This document shows positions 35,212 through 46,994 of a stretch of DNA of 64,000 nt, in pieces. The stretch spans positions 85,587 through 149,586 of the forward strand of contig JACEEZ010016532.1 of the NCBI GenBank assembly GCA_016584305.1, written 5' to 3'. The notes under the pieces were generated by a model. It was not told where the DNA came from and made no database searches. It was given only the letters and a program-made list of their open reading frames with translations. How positions within the stretch are numbered: the stretch's first letter is position 1; every line of letters begins with the position of its first letter. Source of the DNA: Chionoecetes opilio. Its lineage: Eukaryota > Arthropoda > Malacostraca > Decapoda > Majidae. A program made the position numbers and the translations under genes.

Positions 35212-35414
35212 TAAACAGGGAGGTCCTGTTATACGAGCATTCGGTATACGAGAATCCGATGATACGAGATGTGTAAATTAGGGTCTATTTTCAATATACG
35301 AGATCGAAAATCCAATGTTACGACATTCAAACTGGGGTGAGTAAAATGATAAAGTTCAAAATGCGCACCCTACCACTCCCGGGCTGGACAAAGGGGGATT
35401 TGGTTGACCCCAGT

Positions 35415-35735
35415 GAGGTCACCCCTAGCAAGCCGTGACCTGAAGGGTAATTAAGCATATGGCGCGGCCTGACATTTAGGGGTAATTAGCAGGTGTGTGG
35501 CCCCAACCTTGGGACCACAGTCAGGTCACCCCTAGCAAGGCGTGACCTGAAGGGTAATTAAGCATATGGCACGGCCTGACATTTAGGGGTAATTAGCAGG
35601 TGTGTGGCCCCAACCTTGGGACCGCAGTCAGGTCACCCCTAGCAAGGCGTGACCTGAAGGGTAATTAAGCATATGGCGCGGCCTGACCTTTAGGGGTAAT
35701 TAACAGGTGTGGGGCCCCAACCTTGGGACCGCTAC
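35415..35735. repeat. Three exact-length 107-bp tandem units in C2
   Basis: Unit starts are 35415, 35522 and 35629. Each carries GTGACCTGAAGGGTAATTAA and GTGTGTGGCCCCAACCTT or close variants. Confidence 0.9.
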
Positions 35736-35936
35736 ACTACCTTCTCTTGTATCACGTGGCATCCCCTACATTACAATGTCTTTTTTGCTTGTTATGCATG
35801 TTCAGTAAAACCCTTATAACTCGGCACTGTATAACTCGGAATTTGATATAACTCGGCATGGCAAAGACAAAGTTTTTTTATTTTTATTTTTTTATTTATT
35901 TATTATTTTTTGTTTCCCCCCCCCCCCCCACACCTA

Positions 35937-36800
35937 TGCCTATAGTGCGTGTAGGCAGTGAGCTCCAGGGGTGGGGTGGTAGGCCCTGGAGGCTCACTCG
36001 AGGGCTGTGATGGTTGGCCCTCGCCCGTGGTGGCGCAGGCAGGATTCTTAAGCCCCGTCCACACTATGCCTCATGCAGAGATACACGAGGCAGGTGGATG
36101 TGTTGAATGCCCACCCGCGCGTCCAGACTGTGCCTCACCGCCATAGCGGGGAGGCGACGCTCCGTCACAAGTTTGATTGATGTTCATTGCAATTTTTGAC
36201 CATCTAAATATTTTTGCATTGAGACGTATCATATACCGTCAGAATCGGAAAAGTGTGTTGCTTCCGAGACAGTAAATAAAAATGCAATACAAGCAAAATT
36301 AAATGAATAACAAGGAGTTGAATAAAAAAAGGTGAGAGAGGAAAAAAAAATTATGCACTTTCGCTTTGGTATCATTATCTTATTCTTGCTATAGTATACT
36401 GTCATTTATTTATATTCATGACACGCAGTAATGTCTCGTGAAGATGATGGTATGTTCAGTCGTCCTAAATATCATCATATTCATCTGGTAGTTTGATAAT
36501 ACCATGTATTGATATACATCATGGAGTGCGGCGGGCAACATCCTCCCTCAATGGAGCTAAGTGCAGCACTGGGGACCTACAACACGTCCCTCGAATCGGG
36601 AAGGGTTGGACTCGCTCAGCATGACGCGCGCGGTGTTGAAAACCTCGATTTTCAACAGCGCCACTAACAACGCGCGGGGCTATGAGGCATAGTGTGGACG
36701 GGCCTTTATAGTGACGCCTGTGATTAGAGGCTCATGCCACCCCCCTGTGTCCTCCCATGCACTCGCAGTCGAAGGTAGAGTTAATGGACAGGGCATAGTG
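35937..36800 (-). repeat. SINE in B2, interrupted by MITE V
   Basis: The 3' body lies at 35937-36050 and the 5' body at 36706-36800, on the minus strand. They join at GGATTC-TTA-TAGTGACG once V and one TTA are removed, matching the uninterrupted SINE copies. Confidence 0.8.
36051..36705. mobile_element. Harbinger-like MITE V with TTA duplication
   Basis: The ends AGCCCCGTCCACACTATGCC and GGCATAGTGTGGACGGGCCT are inverted. TTA flanks both sides (36048-36050, 36706-36708), and the empty SINE site is known from other copies. A 3-bp TWA duplication and this terminus style fit PIF/Harbinger. No ORF. Confidence 0.9.
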
Positions 36801-37435
36801 TTGCAGTAATTAAGTGCTCAGTGATGTAAATCTATTTACAGGTACAGTACTGTATACAATACAGTACAGTGTTGTGATATAAAGTGATTAAAGTGATACC
36901 AGTGTTAAAATGCGACGAGTCCCCCTAACATCTTCTACATGTTACAACAAGGCTCCCCTCTCCTTGGTAACATGCCTGCTGCTACACGTTCATTGGTAAG
37001 TGTAGTTTTTATGCTTTTACAGTACTGTATTTACTTTTTTTTTTAGTACCCATATCAGAGGAGGACATTGCATAACTCGGCACATTGAATAACTCGGCTA
37101 GGGCCAGAGCTCCTATCGTGCCGAGTTATAAGGCCTTTACTGTTTTATGTTTAATTAATGTGCAGTTATGTTAGTTTGTGTGCTATTTTCTCTTTCAGAA
37201 TGCTTTTTCTACATAATAGGTAGTACAGTGTGGGTAATATAGACGCTGTGTGTTTGTTGTGTTTGCTATAGTTTATTTTAGCTGGAAAAACATGTCTTTT
37301 TTTTTTAATTGATGGGGTCCTGGAACCAAACCTATATTTTACCATTAGTTATGTGTTTCGTTATACGAGATTTCGCTTTACGAGTATGTCAGGTGGAACC
37401 TAACTGCTCGTATCTTCGGGACCTCCCTGCTTATA

Positions 37436-38142
37436 CACACAAACCTCGATTTCCCGGACTAATAGGGGGGAGCACTGGTCCGGGAACCGCAAAAGTCTGG
37501 GAATCGCAAGTATAAAAAAAAATTTAAAAAAAAATAAAAAATAAATAAGTCCGATGCCATTACCCACCCCCGGACGTTTATCCTACTCTAGTATTTACTG
37601 TCCGGCAACCGACAATATCAACTACCCCGCCGCGGACTTTTACGTCCGCTGAGCATGCAGCCACCTGGCGGGAGGCAGCAGAAAGTGTTCAATAGTCTCA
37701 AAAGACGTTCCTGCACCAGGGGCAGTGGGGGTCAGGGGACTAACGGAGGCCGTGCAGGTGAACTGTGAGTGTCGTGTGCCCAAATGTAAACAATACGACC
37801 GCTGAGCATGCTGCCACCCGGCGGGAGGCAGCAGAAAGTGTTCAATAGTCTCAGAAATGTTTTTGCACCAGGGGCAGTGGGAGTCAGGTGACTGATGGAG
37901 GCTGTGCAGGTGAACCGTGAATGTTGTGTGCCCAAATGTAAACAATACGACCGCTGAGCATGCTGCCACCTGGCGGGAGGCGCGGACACTGACCAGGGGT
38001 GACAGGAGACGCTCGGACCGCCGGACAACGTGGTCAATTTAGAAACAGGACCAGGCATTTCAACGATGTCCGAGACTGACATATCCCCGGACCTCTGATT
38101 TTGTCCGGCAAATCCGATATCCGGGAAATCGAGGTTTGTGTT
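37436..38142. mobile_element. Pogo-like element D3
   Basis: The ends CACACAAACCTCGATTTCCC and GGGAAATCGAGGTTTGTG, with TA flanks. Two full and one partial zinc-knuckle-derived units (37661, 37814 and about 37965). Confidence 0.85.
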
Positions 38143-38288
38143 TATATATACACTACCCTCCCGAGTTTTGTGCTTGCTTTCTTCCGGAGGCATAGCGCGA
38201 AACTCGCGGATCGCGAAACTCTGGTATTGAAAACACTGTAAAAACGCTTATTTAGTCCGGGTTTTTTTTTTTTTTTTTTTTAATGTAT

Positions 38289-38322
<34 letters not shown>

Positions 38323-38398
38323 CTGTGCCTACAGCGCCGTTAGGCAGTGACCTCCAGGGGTGGGATGGTAGGCCCTGGAGGTTAACTTGAGGGCTGTG

Positions 38399-38900
38399 TA
38401 CCTACCGTATTTTTCAGCTTATAAGACTCACTTTTTCCCCAAAAAATATCCTGAAAATGCCCCAAGCCCCTGTCCACCCAGCAGTGAATGGGTACTGGGT
38501 GTCAGCCTAGGGTTTGTGACCCGCCTCCCGGGTGGTGGCTTTCGGCCAACACTACGAAGAGAAGAGGAGGGGGAGAGGAGCTTGAGGTTGAGCTTCAGTT
38601 GGGAGTCACCCAGCGGATGCTGTTTTGGTCTGAGTGAGTGAGCTTGACACATATCTTGTCAGCTGATGGTTGAGTGACAGTGTTATACGGCAATAACACT
38701 GTCACAATGCCTTCCTCTCTTCTCTCCTGTCTTCTCCAGTACCTCCAGAAACCACAGTACCACACACGTCATGGTTAATCACTTATAAAGGAGTATTTTG
38801 TGGTAAATAAGTAAGGAACTGCGGGGGTGTAAGGTAAGGTGCTACTTATTTTGAGGTGTTACCTATCTTATGCGACACCGGCTGCTCCTATAGAGAAAAA
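38399..38900. mobile_element. Segment F2 in E2
   Basis: Starts TACCTACCGTATTTTTCAGC at the SINE breakpoint GGGCTGTG and continues with CTTATAAGACTCACTTTT. Shared inverted with E1. The distal end is not resolved. Confidence 0.5.
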
Positions 38901-39006
38901 CACAAACAAATGGAAAAAAACAAAGCAAAACTACATACAAGCTATACTAAGCCTATTATAAACTATACTAAGCAGGGAAATAGGAAGACGTGTCCCCCTA
39001 CCTCTC

Positions 39007-39425
39007 TTATGGGAGGCGGTAGCAGAGTGGTTAGCTCAAGATATATGTCAGCTCGAGCACGAGCTTGACAGAACGACCTACAAAGTGATACTAGCAGAAA
39101 AGGTCACAAGAAGAAGAAGAAGTCTCCGAGTGGCATTCTCGGTGATCCCAAGTTCGATCCTTGATGAGGGCTGTAAAATCCACTTAAAATCTTTCTCTGC
39201 ACCGTTGATTGGCCTAAGAACACCCACACGCTGCCCATTAACTCTACCTTCGATTGCGAGTGCATCGGAGGACACAGGGGGCGGCATGAGCCTCTAATAA
39301 CAGACGTCACTATAGAAATTCTGTCTGCGCCGCCACGGGCAAGGGCCAACCATCACAGCCCTCAAGTTAACCTCCAGGGCCTACCATCCCACTCCTGGAG
39401 GTCACTGCCTAACGGCGCTGTAAGC
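39007..39425 (+). repeat. Complete SINE in E2
   Basis: tRNA-like head GGTAGCAGAGTGGTTAGC, the ~90-bp head insertion, B-box-like AAGTTCGATCCTTG, and the full body ending GCCTAACGGCGCTGTAA with CA repeats. Confidence 0.8.
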
Positions 39426-39774
39426 ACACACACACACAACACCCCCAAAAAAAAAAAAAAAAAAAAAAAAAAAACGAAACTCGGGGATATAATGCGCGAA
39501 AGTCGGGATGGTAAGAATTTAGGACTCAGCGCGAAACTCGAGGATCGCGAAACTCGCATCGCGTGAAACTCGGGAGGGTAATGTACAGTAAAACCCTTAT
39601 AACTTGGCACGATAGGGGCTCTGGCCCTTGCCGAGTTATTCAATGTGCCGAGTTATGCAATGTCCTCCTCTGATATGGGTTTAAAAAAAAATAATAATAA
39701 TAATAATGTTAATGCAGTACTATAAAAGCATAAAAACTACACTTACCGTTGAAACGGGTAGATGGCTGGTATTT

Positions 39775-39912
39775 GTATCAAAACTCAGCACAAATAGCAC
39801 GCATGGACGCACCTGCATCCATCTTTGCCACACTTTCACTTTTTCCTCAGGCTCGGCTCTTCAATTTCATTCCCTCCTGCTGGAGACACCCTTGCGTGAT
39901 GGAGCTGAAATC
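39775..39912 (-). pseudogene. Pogo/Tigger transposase N-terminal relic (minus arm)
   Basis: Minus-strand reading gives SAPSRKG and then, after a shift, AKMDAGASMRAICAEF. This matches the CENP-B-type helix-turn-helix of Tigger transposases in layout (basic start, then a GxSxRxIxxEF helix). It is about 45 codons with shifts and a stop. It supports the pogo assignment of family B. Confidence 0.6.
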
Positions 39913-40329
39913 TTGATTACAGTACTGTATGATGTAATCCCAAAACACGTAAAATAGGTGGCAAAGTAAAGCAAAGTCAGGTACCAGCCGTCGTAGGCTG
40001 AGCCTGTTTTTGTCGTCCAAGCACCGTCTTGGATTACGAATCCCAATCCAATAACACTTGCTGAAATGTGTGTTATACTACTTTGTGAAATTGTTTGTAA
40101 TGTTTTGCATTGATTATTATTCAGCTCCTACTAAGCTTGTTTTGTTTTTTTGAAGCAGAAACCAATCCTTTTCAATTTGACCAAAAAACGGAATTTGTAT
40201 CCAAGAGGTGCTTGGACGGGCATAAAACACGGCTCAGCAGCTGACAGCCTACACGCTGGTTCCCGACCTTTGCTTTACTTTGCCACTATTTTAAAGTGTT
40301 TTGGGATTACATCATGCAGTACTGTATTT

Positions 40330-40434
40330 CAAGATGTCAGCTCCATCACGCAAAGGGTGTCTCCAGCAGGAAGGGGAAAGAAATTGAATAGCCTGAGCCT
40401 GCAGGAAAGGGTCAAAAGGGCAAAAACATGACTT
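40330..40434 (+). pseudogene. Pogo/Tigger transposase N-terminal relic (plus arm)
   Basis: One frame reads MSAPSRKG; the neighbouring frame gives GKKLNSLSLQERVKRAKT and then a stop at 40429. This is the CENP-B-like HTH entry segment. It is the inverted partner of the 39775-39912 relic. Confidence 0.6.
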
Positions 40435-40603
40435 AATGCGGATCAGGATATGCCGAAGTGTAAGCAAAGAGAGTGCAGTTATAACATCAATATGGCTGAG
40501 TACATTTTTTTTGCCCGACTTTCTGTTTACATATTCACACAAGAGGTTTTTGAGGGCATGAAAAATGCCAAGTGAAAAAACCCAAAAGATGCAGTTTAGG
40601 GGA

Positions 40604-40905
40604 GGGGTAGCAGAGTGGTTAGCGTCACCGAGTGGCGTTCTCGAAGACCCGAGTTCGATCCCGAGTGAGACCCATAAATCCACTTGAAATCTTTCTGCAC
40701 CATCGAGTGGCCTAAGAACACCCACATGCCCTGTCCATTAACTCTACCTTTGATTGCAAGTGCATGGGAGGAGACAGGGGGGCGGCATGAGGCTCTAATT
40801 ACAGGCATCACTATAAGAATCCTGCCTGTGCCCCCACGGGCGAGGGCCAACCATCACAGCCCTCGAGTGAGCCTCCAGGGCCTACCATCCCACCCCTTTG
40901 TTAAA
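40604..40905 (+). repeat. Complete SINE with tRNA-like head in B3
   Basis: A-box-like GTAGCAGAGTGGTTAGCG and B-box-like GAGTTCGATCCCGAG are spaced about 35 bases apart, as in a tRNA-type RNA polymerase III promoter. Body as in the other copies, then poly-A (40903-40919). Confidence 0.85.
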
Positions 40906-40999
40906 AAAAAAAAAAAAAACTTTGTCTTTGCCTTGCCGAGTTATATCAAATTCCGAGTTATACAGTGCCGCGTTATAAGGGTTTTACTGTATATATATA

Positions 41000-42984
41000 T
41001 ATGTAATGTATATATATATATGTGTGACCGATCGTGACGCACGCAGAGAGAATGTTAACGATTGTTCAACTCACTCAAACAGCTAAAGACCAGTTTCTAT
41101 TAAGGTGATAATCATAACATTAATAACCCATAACATGGGTGTAGGTCATTTCTCCCAGCGTCACACCATTGTCATTATCTGTCCTGGAACCAAGCAGCCT
41201 TAGAATGTGGCAATTGACTTCTCGTCATGTATATATAGATATAGAGGATTATAGTGTCTATATACTTGTTTTATTAAGCAAGTTAGTTGTGTGTTTTGGT
41301 TACTTTTTTCCTTGTCCACATGAAGGTGGAAATCCGGATGGTTGAACTGGTTGAAGGGAAAAACAACAGCAAAAGGTTGGGAACCACTGGTATAGAGTAT
41401 GATGTAACGCATAATATATAATTATTATGATGTGCCGCATAGTAGTATGATGTGACACATTATATAATGTGGTGTAAAGCCTGAATTCAATTAAATATAA
41501 AGTCATTTAGTGAATACATTATTTTACCTAAGATTGTACTTATCAGTCGTATTTATCTGAAAATACAATTAATCTGGTGGCTCGGTATGACAATGTGGGC
41601 TACAAAAGCTCACATCCCTGCACCGGTCCTTTCGGCCTAAACGTCTCACGGCCTAAAGGTCCCTGGGGCCTAAACATCTTACGACCTAAACGTCTCACGG
41701 CCGAAAAAAATACAGACTAATCGACCCGAACTCGAAATAACCCTAGCTCATTTTCAGATCCATAGCTCGATATATTACTGAATTAAATTTTTTTTTTTTC
41801 TAAAGAAATTCAACTCTTAATAACGTTCTTATCCAATGACTTGCACTGATAAAAAAAATGACCAAATATGCATTACAACATATCCAAAGATTAATCTTTT
41901 AAGAATTTTGAATTTCATTCTTCATAAAGTGTTTAGCATTTATTTTGTTTTGAAATTTTATTTTTTTAAAGTTTAATTTTATTACATTGATCTCGTAAAG
42001 TATTTGCTATTATTTGCAAATATTTACCCAAATTGAAAAAAAACGAAAGATGAGAAAATCACATCTGTATTCCTATTTCCAATGATATATTGTTTATTAA
42101 ATTCGGTACAATAGTGGCGAAGTTATTAAAGGAAAACTGAAAAAAAAAAAAAATTCAGTAGAGGTTTAAAGGCGCTTGGTTTAAAAAGCTGGGCGCCCTT
42201 TAAACCTCGAGGCTCAGTGAATCTGAGCAGATTCTGGTTTGTTTGTTTACTCTCTCAGCCACGCTCTCTATCACTCTTGAAGTGCTATATGACATAGCTG
42301 GTATCTGGTCCCCCCTTTTACAAAAGGTACTAGTCACAAAAGGGTGCTAGCTGTCAGACTCGCATGGACAGTTTGCTGAACTACAGCCAGCATTCTCTCT
42401 CTCTGAACCACTTTATGCCTTGATGTCCTCGGCATGGTGGTGGAGGAGGTAGAGAGCGTGAGGTAGATCAATCCTGTGCTGAATAAATGGTAAATGGTCT
42501 GGAGGGAGCAGGAATGGTGGAAGGCTGAGAGACGAGCAGCAACACCCGGCTTCTCCCTCTACTCCCTCACTACTGAGGCCTTGAGACGACCCTCTGTCTC
42601 ACAGAGAGGGACTGAGAGGTGCCAGTTTGCCTATGCCAGTGAATAAAAAAATAAAAAAAATTTGTACGAATATTTTTCAGGGGGTAGGGGGGGGGGGGAG
42701 AAAATCAGCCATAACTCTTTCATTTTTTCTTCTTTCTTTTTAATACTTTGTCGCAAGCTTGCTCAAGTGTTCATCTACGCATTGAAATTTTTTCGAATAT
42801 TTTGAATTTTTTCGGAAATATTCGTGACGCTCCCGTTAGTAACTACATAGTAACACCCTGATAGTTTCAGGTAACAGCCTGATAGTTTGAACATACAAAC
42901 AATTATAATTGATTTCTAGTTTAATTTTCCTTGAGTATTCAAATATTGATTATTGTGGAAGACTGTAGTGTCTTTATATATTTA
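41000..42984. other. No gene; one hAT-type end, a short motif array and a hairpin
   Basis: GGTTGGGAACCACTG (41375-41389) is a lone hAT-type right end. Around 41627-41705 the motif CGGCCTAAACGTCTCA recurs about five times in diverged form. AGGTTTAAAGGCGC (42162) and GCGCCCTTTAAACCT (42193) form a hairpin with one bulge. The rest is AT-rich and unassigned. Confidence 0.45.
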
Positions 42985-45602
42985 CAGTATTTGCTGGCGC
43001 ATAAGACGCAGTGTTTTCCATTAAAAAGGAATGCAAAGTTCACCCTGCATCTAATGTGGAATAATCTAATCATTAGCGAATGAAAAGGTCGGCAGAGAAT
43101 GCAGAACAGCCGGTGGTGTATTACTAAAGGGGTCTGGAGTGATCTGTGTTGAGCAGTAGTCCACTGAGCACAAATTTGTAACCGTGTTATCAACAGTAAT
43201 GCATAATACTAAGAAAAGGTTGGAGTTTAAGAGAAAACATGAGCTGGGGCAACAAGATAGCGATTGTTGCTGCCAAGATGGCCGTGTCAGATGTAAACAT
43301 CATCCACCCCCCGCTGCTGCTCTCCATTGTAAAACGTCTGATATCTCAGGTCCGCCACTTCACCTGGGATACTTCACTCGGCAACGCCCTCCGCACACCC
43401 ACCTTGGGTCATTACCGCTCAGACTCCTCCCCGCACTCATGGAAGACAAACATCCCGCATATTAGATGTTGCCTTAACCCACATTCGACTCGGGCCACAC
43501 AAGTTGACACTACAGTTGGAAGGAGATTATAATTATAGAAGGAAGGCAGAAAATGGTGATGGAATTTTTGCTGGAATGAGTATTGTTGATAATGGAATAG
43601 TGAAACAAAGAGCGTGTTAAAGTTTTATTTGAAGGAGTGTGAGCGGTGAGAGGGAATGTAGTATCTTGGGGAGTCTGTCTATACACACAAGGATGGGGAA
43701 AGGGCATCGTGGCTTTGTAGTTTATTTGACAGCAAGTTATTGTACAACATGGGGACAAGAGGTGTGCGGCGTGTGTGTCTTTGTGTGTCCTGTGGCTGAC
43801 TGAATTACCTGGCTGGTGTTGCAGTTTTGTCGGCGAGGACAAATCAGGTCAGCGTCAGGTCACCCTCTAATCCTGGTCCCAGACAGGGGGGTGGCCTAAG
43901 CCGATGCAGGTGGTATATGCGTGTGTGTGTTAGCGCCGCTACAGTGGTAAGCAGGTGGGATAGGAGACAGCATAGGCCTTTGTACCACCTCGATCCCTCA
44001 ATCCTCACCTCTGTACCTCTACAGATAAGGAAACTGTATGAAAGAGTGCTAGTAAAAAGGCTGCAACGGTACCTGTAGACGGGACAAAAGTCTTCCACAC
44101 GGTACACCAAGACCAAGACCCATCATGGCGCCACAAAGTCCGCCTCAAGGCCGAATCACACCATACCATCATGGTGACACGGCACAGTCTCATCACATCC
44201 ATTAAATTTCTTACATTCATACAAATAGACGTATTACACTAAACGGTGCGCCGCCGTCATGGCTCCAATACATCACTGTCCTGCCCACGTAAACGGTTTC
44301 TGGGGAAGAATATTTCAACGTAATGAATGAGACTGTGCTGTGCTGATAATTGTCGTTTTCTCAGGGCTTTATGTACCCAAACAGTGTCTTTTAGAGTTCA
44401 ACTCCTCTTCTTCATCCAACAGATTGCTATTAATGCAAATTTCTTTAACCATTAGCCTCTGAGGCACCATGTCTGCTTAGAGGGTGAGCAGGAACTGCCG
44501 AAAATGACGGAACCGTGACTAATAGTGTGAATACAAGGCACGGCTGACGGAACGCTGCCTTGATTTCAGAGTGTGAACCAGCCTCCCTGAAGAAAACTAA
44601 TCTCGCGACTGTGATAGATTCATAGTTGTAAACCAGGGCAAATATCGTTGATCCCGACAACGGTGCCTTTCAACAATTACAACAATAACAACAAGGTAGA
44701 GATGGTTACCATACAGTGTTACCTAAATATCTTCGTAAATTTTTGTTATTGGGCAACCACCGATTTCGAGGCCGAAACTTAGTCCTCCTGAATAGTTTTG
44801 ATGCGTTATGATTAATCTGGCTCTCGTTTTGTCGGAAATCAATGTTTGTTTACACGTGTGGTGGGGGGGGGGGGGGGGGGCAACCTGCCCCTCCAGGTCT
44901 GCCCCACAAACATTGCTACGCTTCACACTGTCATATTATGGGTAATTTTCGTTTTTTCTCTATATCTTCTGTTACTAAACCAAACCCCACCTCTAACCTA
45001 ACCTAATCTGATTTAACCTAACTTAACTTTCTGGCTGAAATAACGGTAGATTTTCGGTACTACGTGTAATGCCATTATTATTCAATTGTGCCATGGGAAA
45101 TGGGGCTCAAAATACTCAGAATGAAGAAATCTACACGATGATGTAGGTAAGAGTCCTAGGACTTTTGTAAGCCCACTACCAAAATTATACCAATATCTAG
45201 CAAATTTTCCATAGGCTAAACATATAGCAGAAAAGCAACAAAGGCATACCTACAACATTAAATCTAAGCTTATATATCATAGGTAGCAAAATATTAGAAT
45301 ATCAATTCGTAGAGGCATCCTGCAATATATTATGACCGATTTTGGTTACCCTGTCATTCCCTTTACATTTTAACTAGTAAAATTTTTCATTCATATTCAC
45401 TGCACTGTGAATATTGTATGTAGGTACATGCTCATAATTATTTGCTTTCCCCTACAAATCCTTTTTTTTTATAACTTTTGATAAATTTACGAAATAATTT
45501 TTTCCCCCTCAAAAACACCAATATTTTTTCCTTCTCAAAACCTCCTTGTAAAATAGGGGTGCATCTTATGCGGAGGTGCGTCGTATGCGCCGGCAAATAC
45601 GG
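42985..45602. mobile_element. TA-flanked pogo-like element Q, 2.6 kb
   Basis: The ends CAGTATTTGCTGGCGCATAA and TATGCGCCGGCAAATACGG are inverted repeats. TA flanks both sides (42983-42984, 45603-45604). The size equals that of autonomous Tigger elements, but I could not identify a transposase. Inside are short ORFs (43239-43532, 43827-44078) of unknown meaning and a G run at 44862-44880. Confidence 0.75.
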
Positions 45603-45633
45603 TATCTAACTCTTCATCTTCCATCATCCGCAG

Positions 45634-45857
45634 GCGTAACCGTCCACGAGCAGACGTCTTGGGCCAGTTTCAGCAGCATTTTCAAGTTCCTTCAGGAACG
45701 GTTGATGGCAACAAAGGATAATGCAGAAACTGCTGACAATGTAGATGGAAGAGAAGGAAATACTTGTCAAGATTTACAAGTGAAAAAAGACTTTCCTCTC
45801 CCTTTGGAGATCTTCCAGCAGGACAGCAGAAGTGATGTACCAGAGGAAACACTGTAA
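45634..45857 (+). CDS. Candidate host terminal exon, unknown protein
   Basis: A polypyrimidine stretch ending CATCATCCGCAG (45622-45633) looks like a 3' splice site. It is followed by 74 open codons in phase 1 (VTVHEQTSWASFSSIFK at the start, RSDVPEETL at the end) and a stop at 45855-45857. Its codon use and lack of repeat features differ from the surrounding elements. AATAAA motifs at 46473 and 46747 could be polyadenylation signals. Element Q would then lie in the last intron. I do not recognise the protein, no upstream exon was established, and a chance ORF cannot be excluded. Confidence 0.35.
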
Positions 45858-46994
45858 CTTAGGAAGGAAAGGAGACTGAAGGGAAGAAGATGAGGATGGA
45901 CACTTAATCCAACCAAGCAGTGAGTGATAGTAAAGGTAGAATGTGGATACTGAGGAGTATGTGGCTGGAGGGGTAGGCGAAGGTGGCCTTAGACTTGTAG
46001 AACACAGGCTAAGTTTGGCATCGCGTAGGCTGTGAGTCGTAGAGTTTAGTGTAGCATTTTAGAAATTCAGATTTATGCAGTAAGGCCTTTATATAACCTG
46101 GTGTAGGTTCAGATCACACATTGCAGGCTATGAAACTTAGTGTAGATTGAGGATAAATACTGTAAGTTCAGAATAACTGTTAATATGGAAAATGTACTAA
46201 GGAGTCAAGATGTGTATGTAGTGTGGGTAAGATGTGGTAATGGTGGTGGTGTGGACAAAATTATTTTCAAGAAGGTGCCAGGGGTAATTACTGGAATGAT
46301 TGCGTGTTAATTCCTGACAGAAGCAAAACCACATATTGTTCATAACATTAGTTATTGATGGCTTTCGTGAGTTTCAAGTACCTTAGTTTATGTGGTTTAT
46401 CTATCTCTATTTTAGGACTTATTTAACCCAGGCTTATTTTAAGGTATATACCATGACTAAACTAATTATTAGTAATAAATGGAAAATTACCGATACGTTA
46501 GGGTAAATGTGCTGATTTCATGTTTAAGTTAAATCTGTGGCTGCAGTATGGTGAATTGCATAATGAAGTATTTTTTTTCATTAGCTTACTGTAGACAGCG
46601 TTTTTGTAAACTTGTACTTTTTTTCATTTTAAGGCCACAGCACCGGATGTCAAAATGAGCAACACATCATTGCTCCTGTTCCCTGCCTATTTACTGCCTT
46701 AGTAAGCTTGTATGTTCTCATCCCACTCTTCCTTACAGAAGCACATAATAAACGTGTATCATCCATAAGGTTTCTCACAACATGGACTCTATTGTAGATT
46801 GATAGATCTTTGAGAGAAAGCAAGAAGATGGAGGAGAAAATATATTAAAACTTTACAAGATATACGACAATTTATGCTGATAAGTTATTATTCAAACTAG
46901 CAATGATAATGATAATATTTTTATCACATTAATAATATTATTATTCTAATCATTTATCTTTATTGTTATTGTCATTATTATTATTAGTTATTAC
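45858..46994. other. No gene; possible 3' untranslated region, then ATT repeats
   Basis: Non-coding sequence downstream of the candidate exon. AATAAA at 46473-46478 and 46747-46752. From about 46900 it becomes ATT/ATAATG simple repeat, next to the LINE at 46995. Confidence 0.4.

Larger units (their letters stand above)
35803..37142. mobile_element. Pogo-like element B2 nested in C2
   Basis: The termini CAGTAAAACCCTTATAAC and GTTATAAGGCCTTTACTG. It sits in the ATGTT/TTTTATG site, which is empty in C1, giving a 2-bp TT duplication in place of TA. It is inverted relative to B1 and B3. It holds a minus-strand SINE, itself split by MITE V. Confidence 0.85.
35216..37429. mobile_element. Pogo-like element C2, host of B2
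   Basis: The ends CAGGGAGGTCCTGTTATACG and the inverse TCGGGACCTCCCTG. The TA flanks have decayed (AA and CTTA). Three 107-bp units lie at 35415-35735. B2 is inserted at 35803-37142 in the stretch that is intact in C1 near 33238. Confidence 0.85.
38151..39583. mobile_element. Pogo-like element E2 carrying inverted SINE sequences
   Basis: The ends CACTACCCTCCCGAGTTTT and GAAACTCGGGAGGGTAATG, with TA flanks; the right TA is shared with B3. A minus-strand SINE fragment (38330-38398) borders segment F2, and a complete plus-strand SINE lies at 39007-39425. Confidence 0.8.
39586..40989. mobile_element. Pogo-like element B3 with transposase relics and SINE
   Basis: The ends CAGTAAAACCCTTATAAC and GTTATAAGGGTTTTACTG, with TA flanks. 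The middle is an inverted duplication: 39760-40025 is repeated inverted at about 40210-40370. Each arm holds a relic of a pogo transposase N terminus. A SINE lies at 40604-40905. Confidence 0.85.

Noticed and set aside
34762..38193. Overlapping Cys/His ORFs as zinc-finger genes
   Set aside because: They are the tandem zinc-knuckle-derived units of family D, broken and repeated.
40604..40676. Functional tRNA gene
   Set aside because: A- and B-box-like motifs are present, but the cloverleaf is not kept and the sequence continues into the SINE body found in many copies.
43239..43532. Host gene start with a good initiation context (GCCAAGATGG)
   Set aside because: The ORF has no recognised domain, lies within element Q, and its possible donor phase does not match the exon at 45634. 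I could not support it as a gene.
44837..44926. G-run region as a regulatory G-quadruplex promoter
   Set aside because: It is a homopolymer of about 19 G with no transcript evidence or promoter context.
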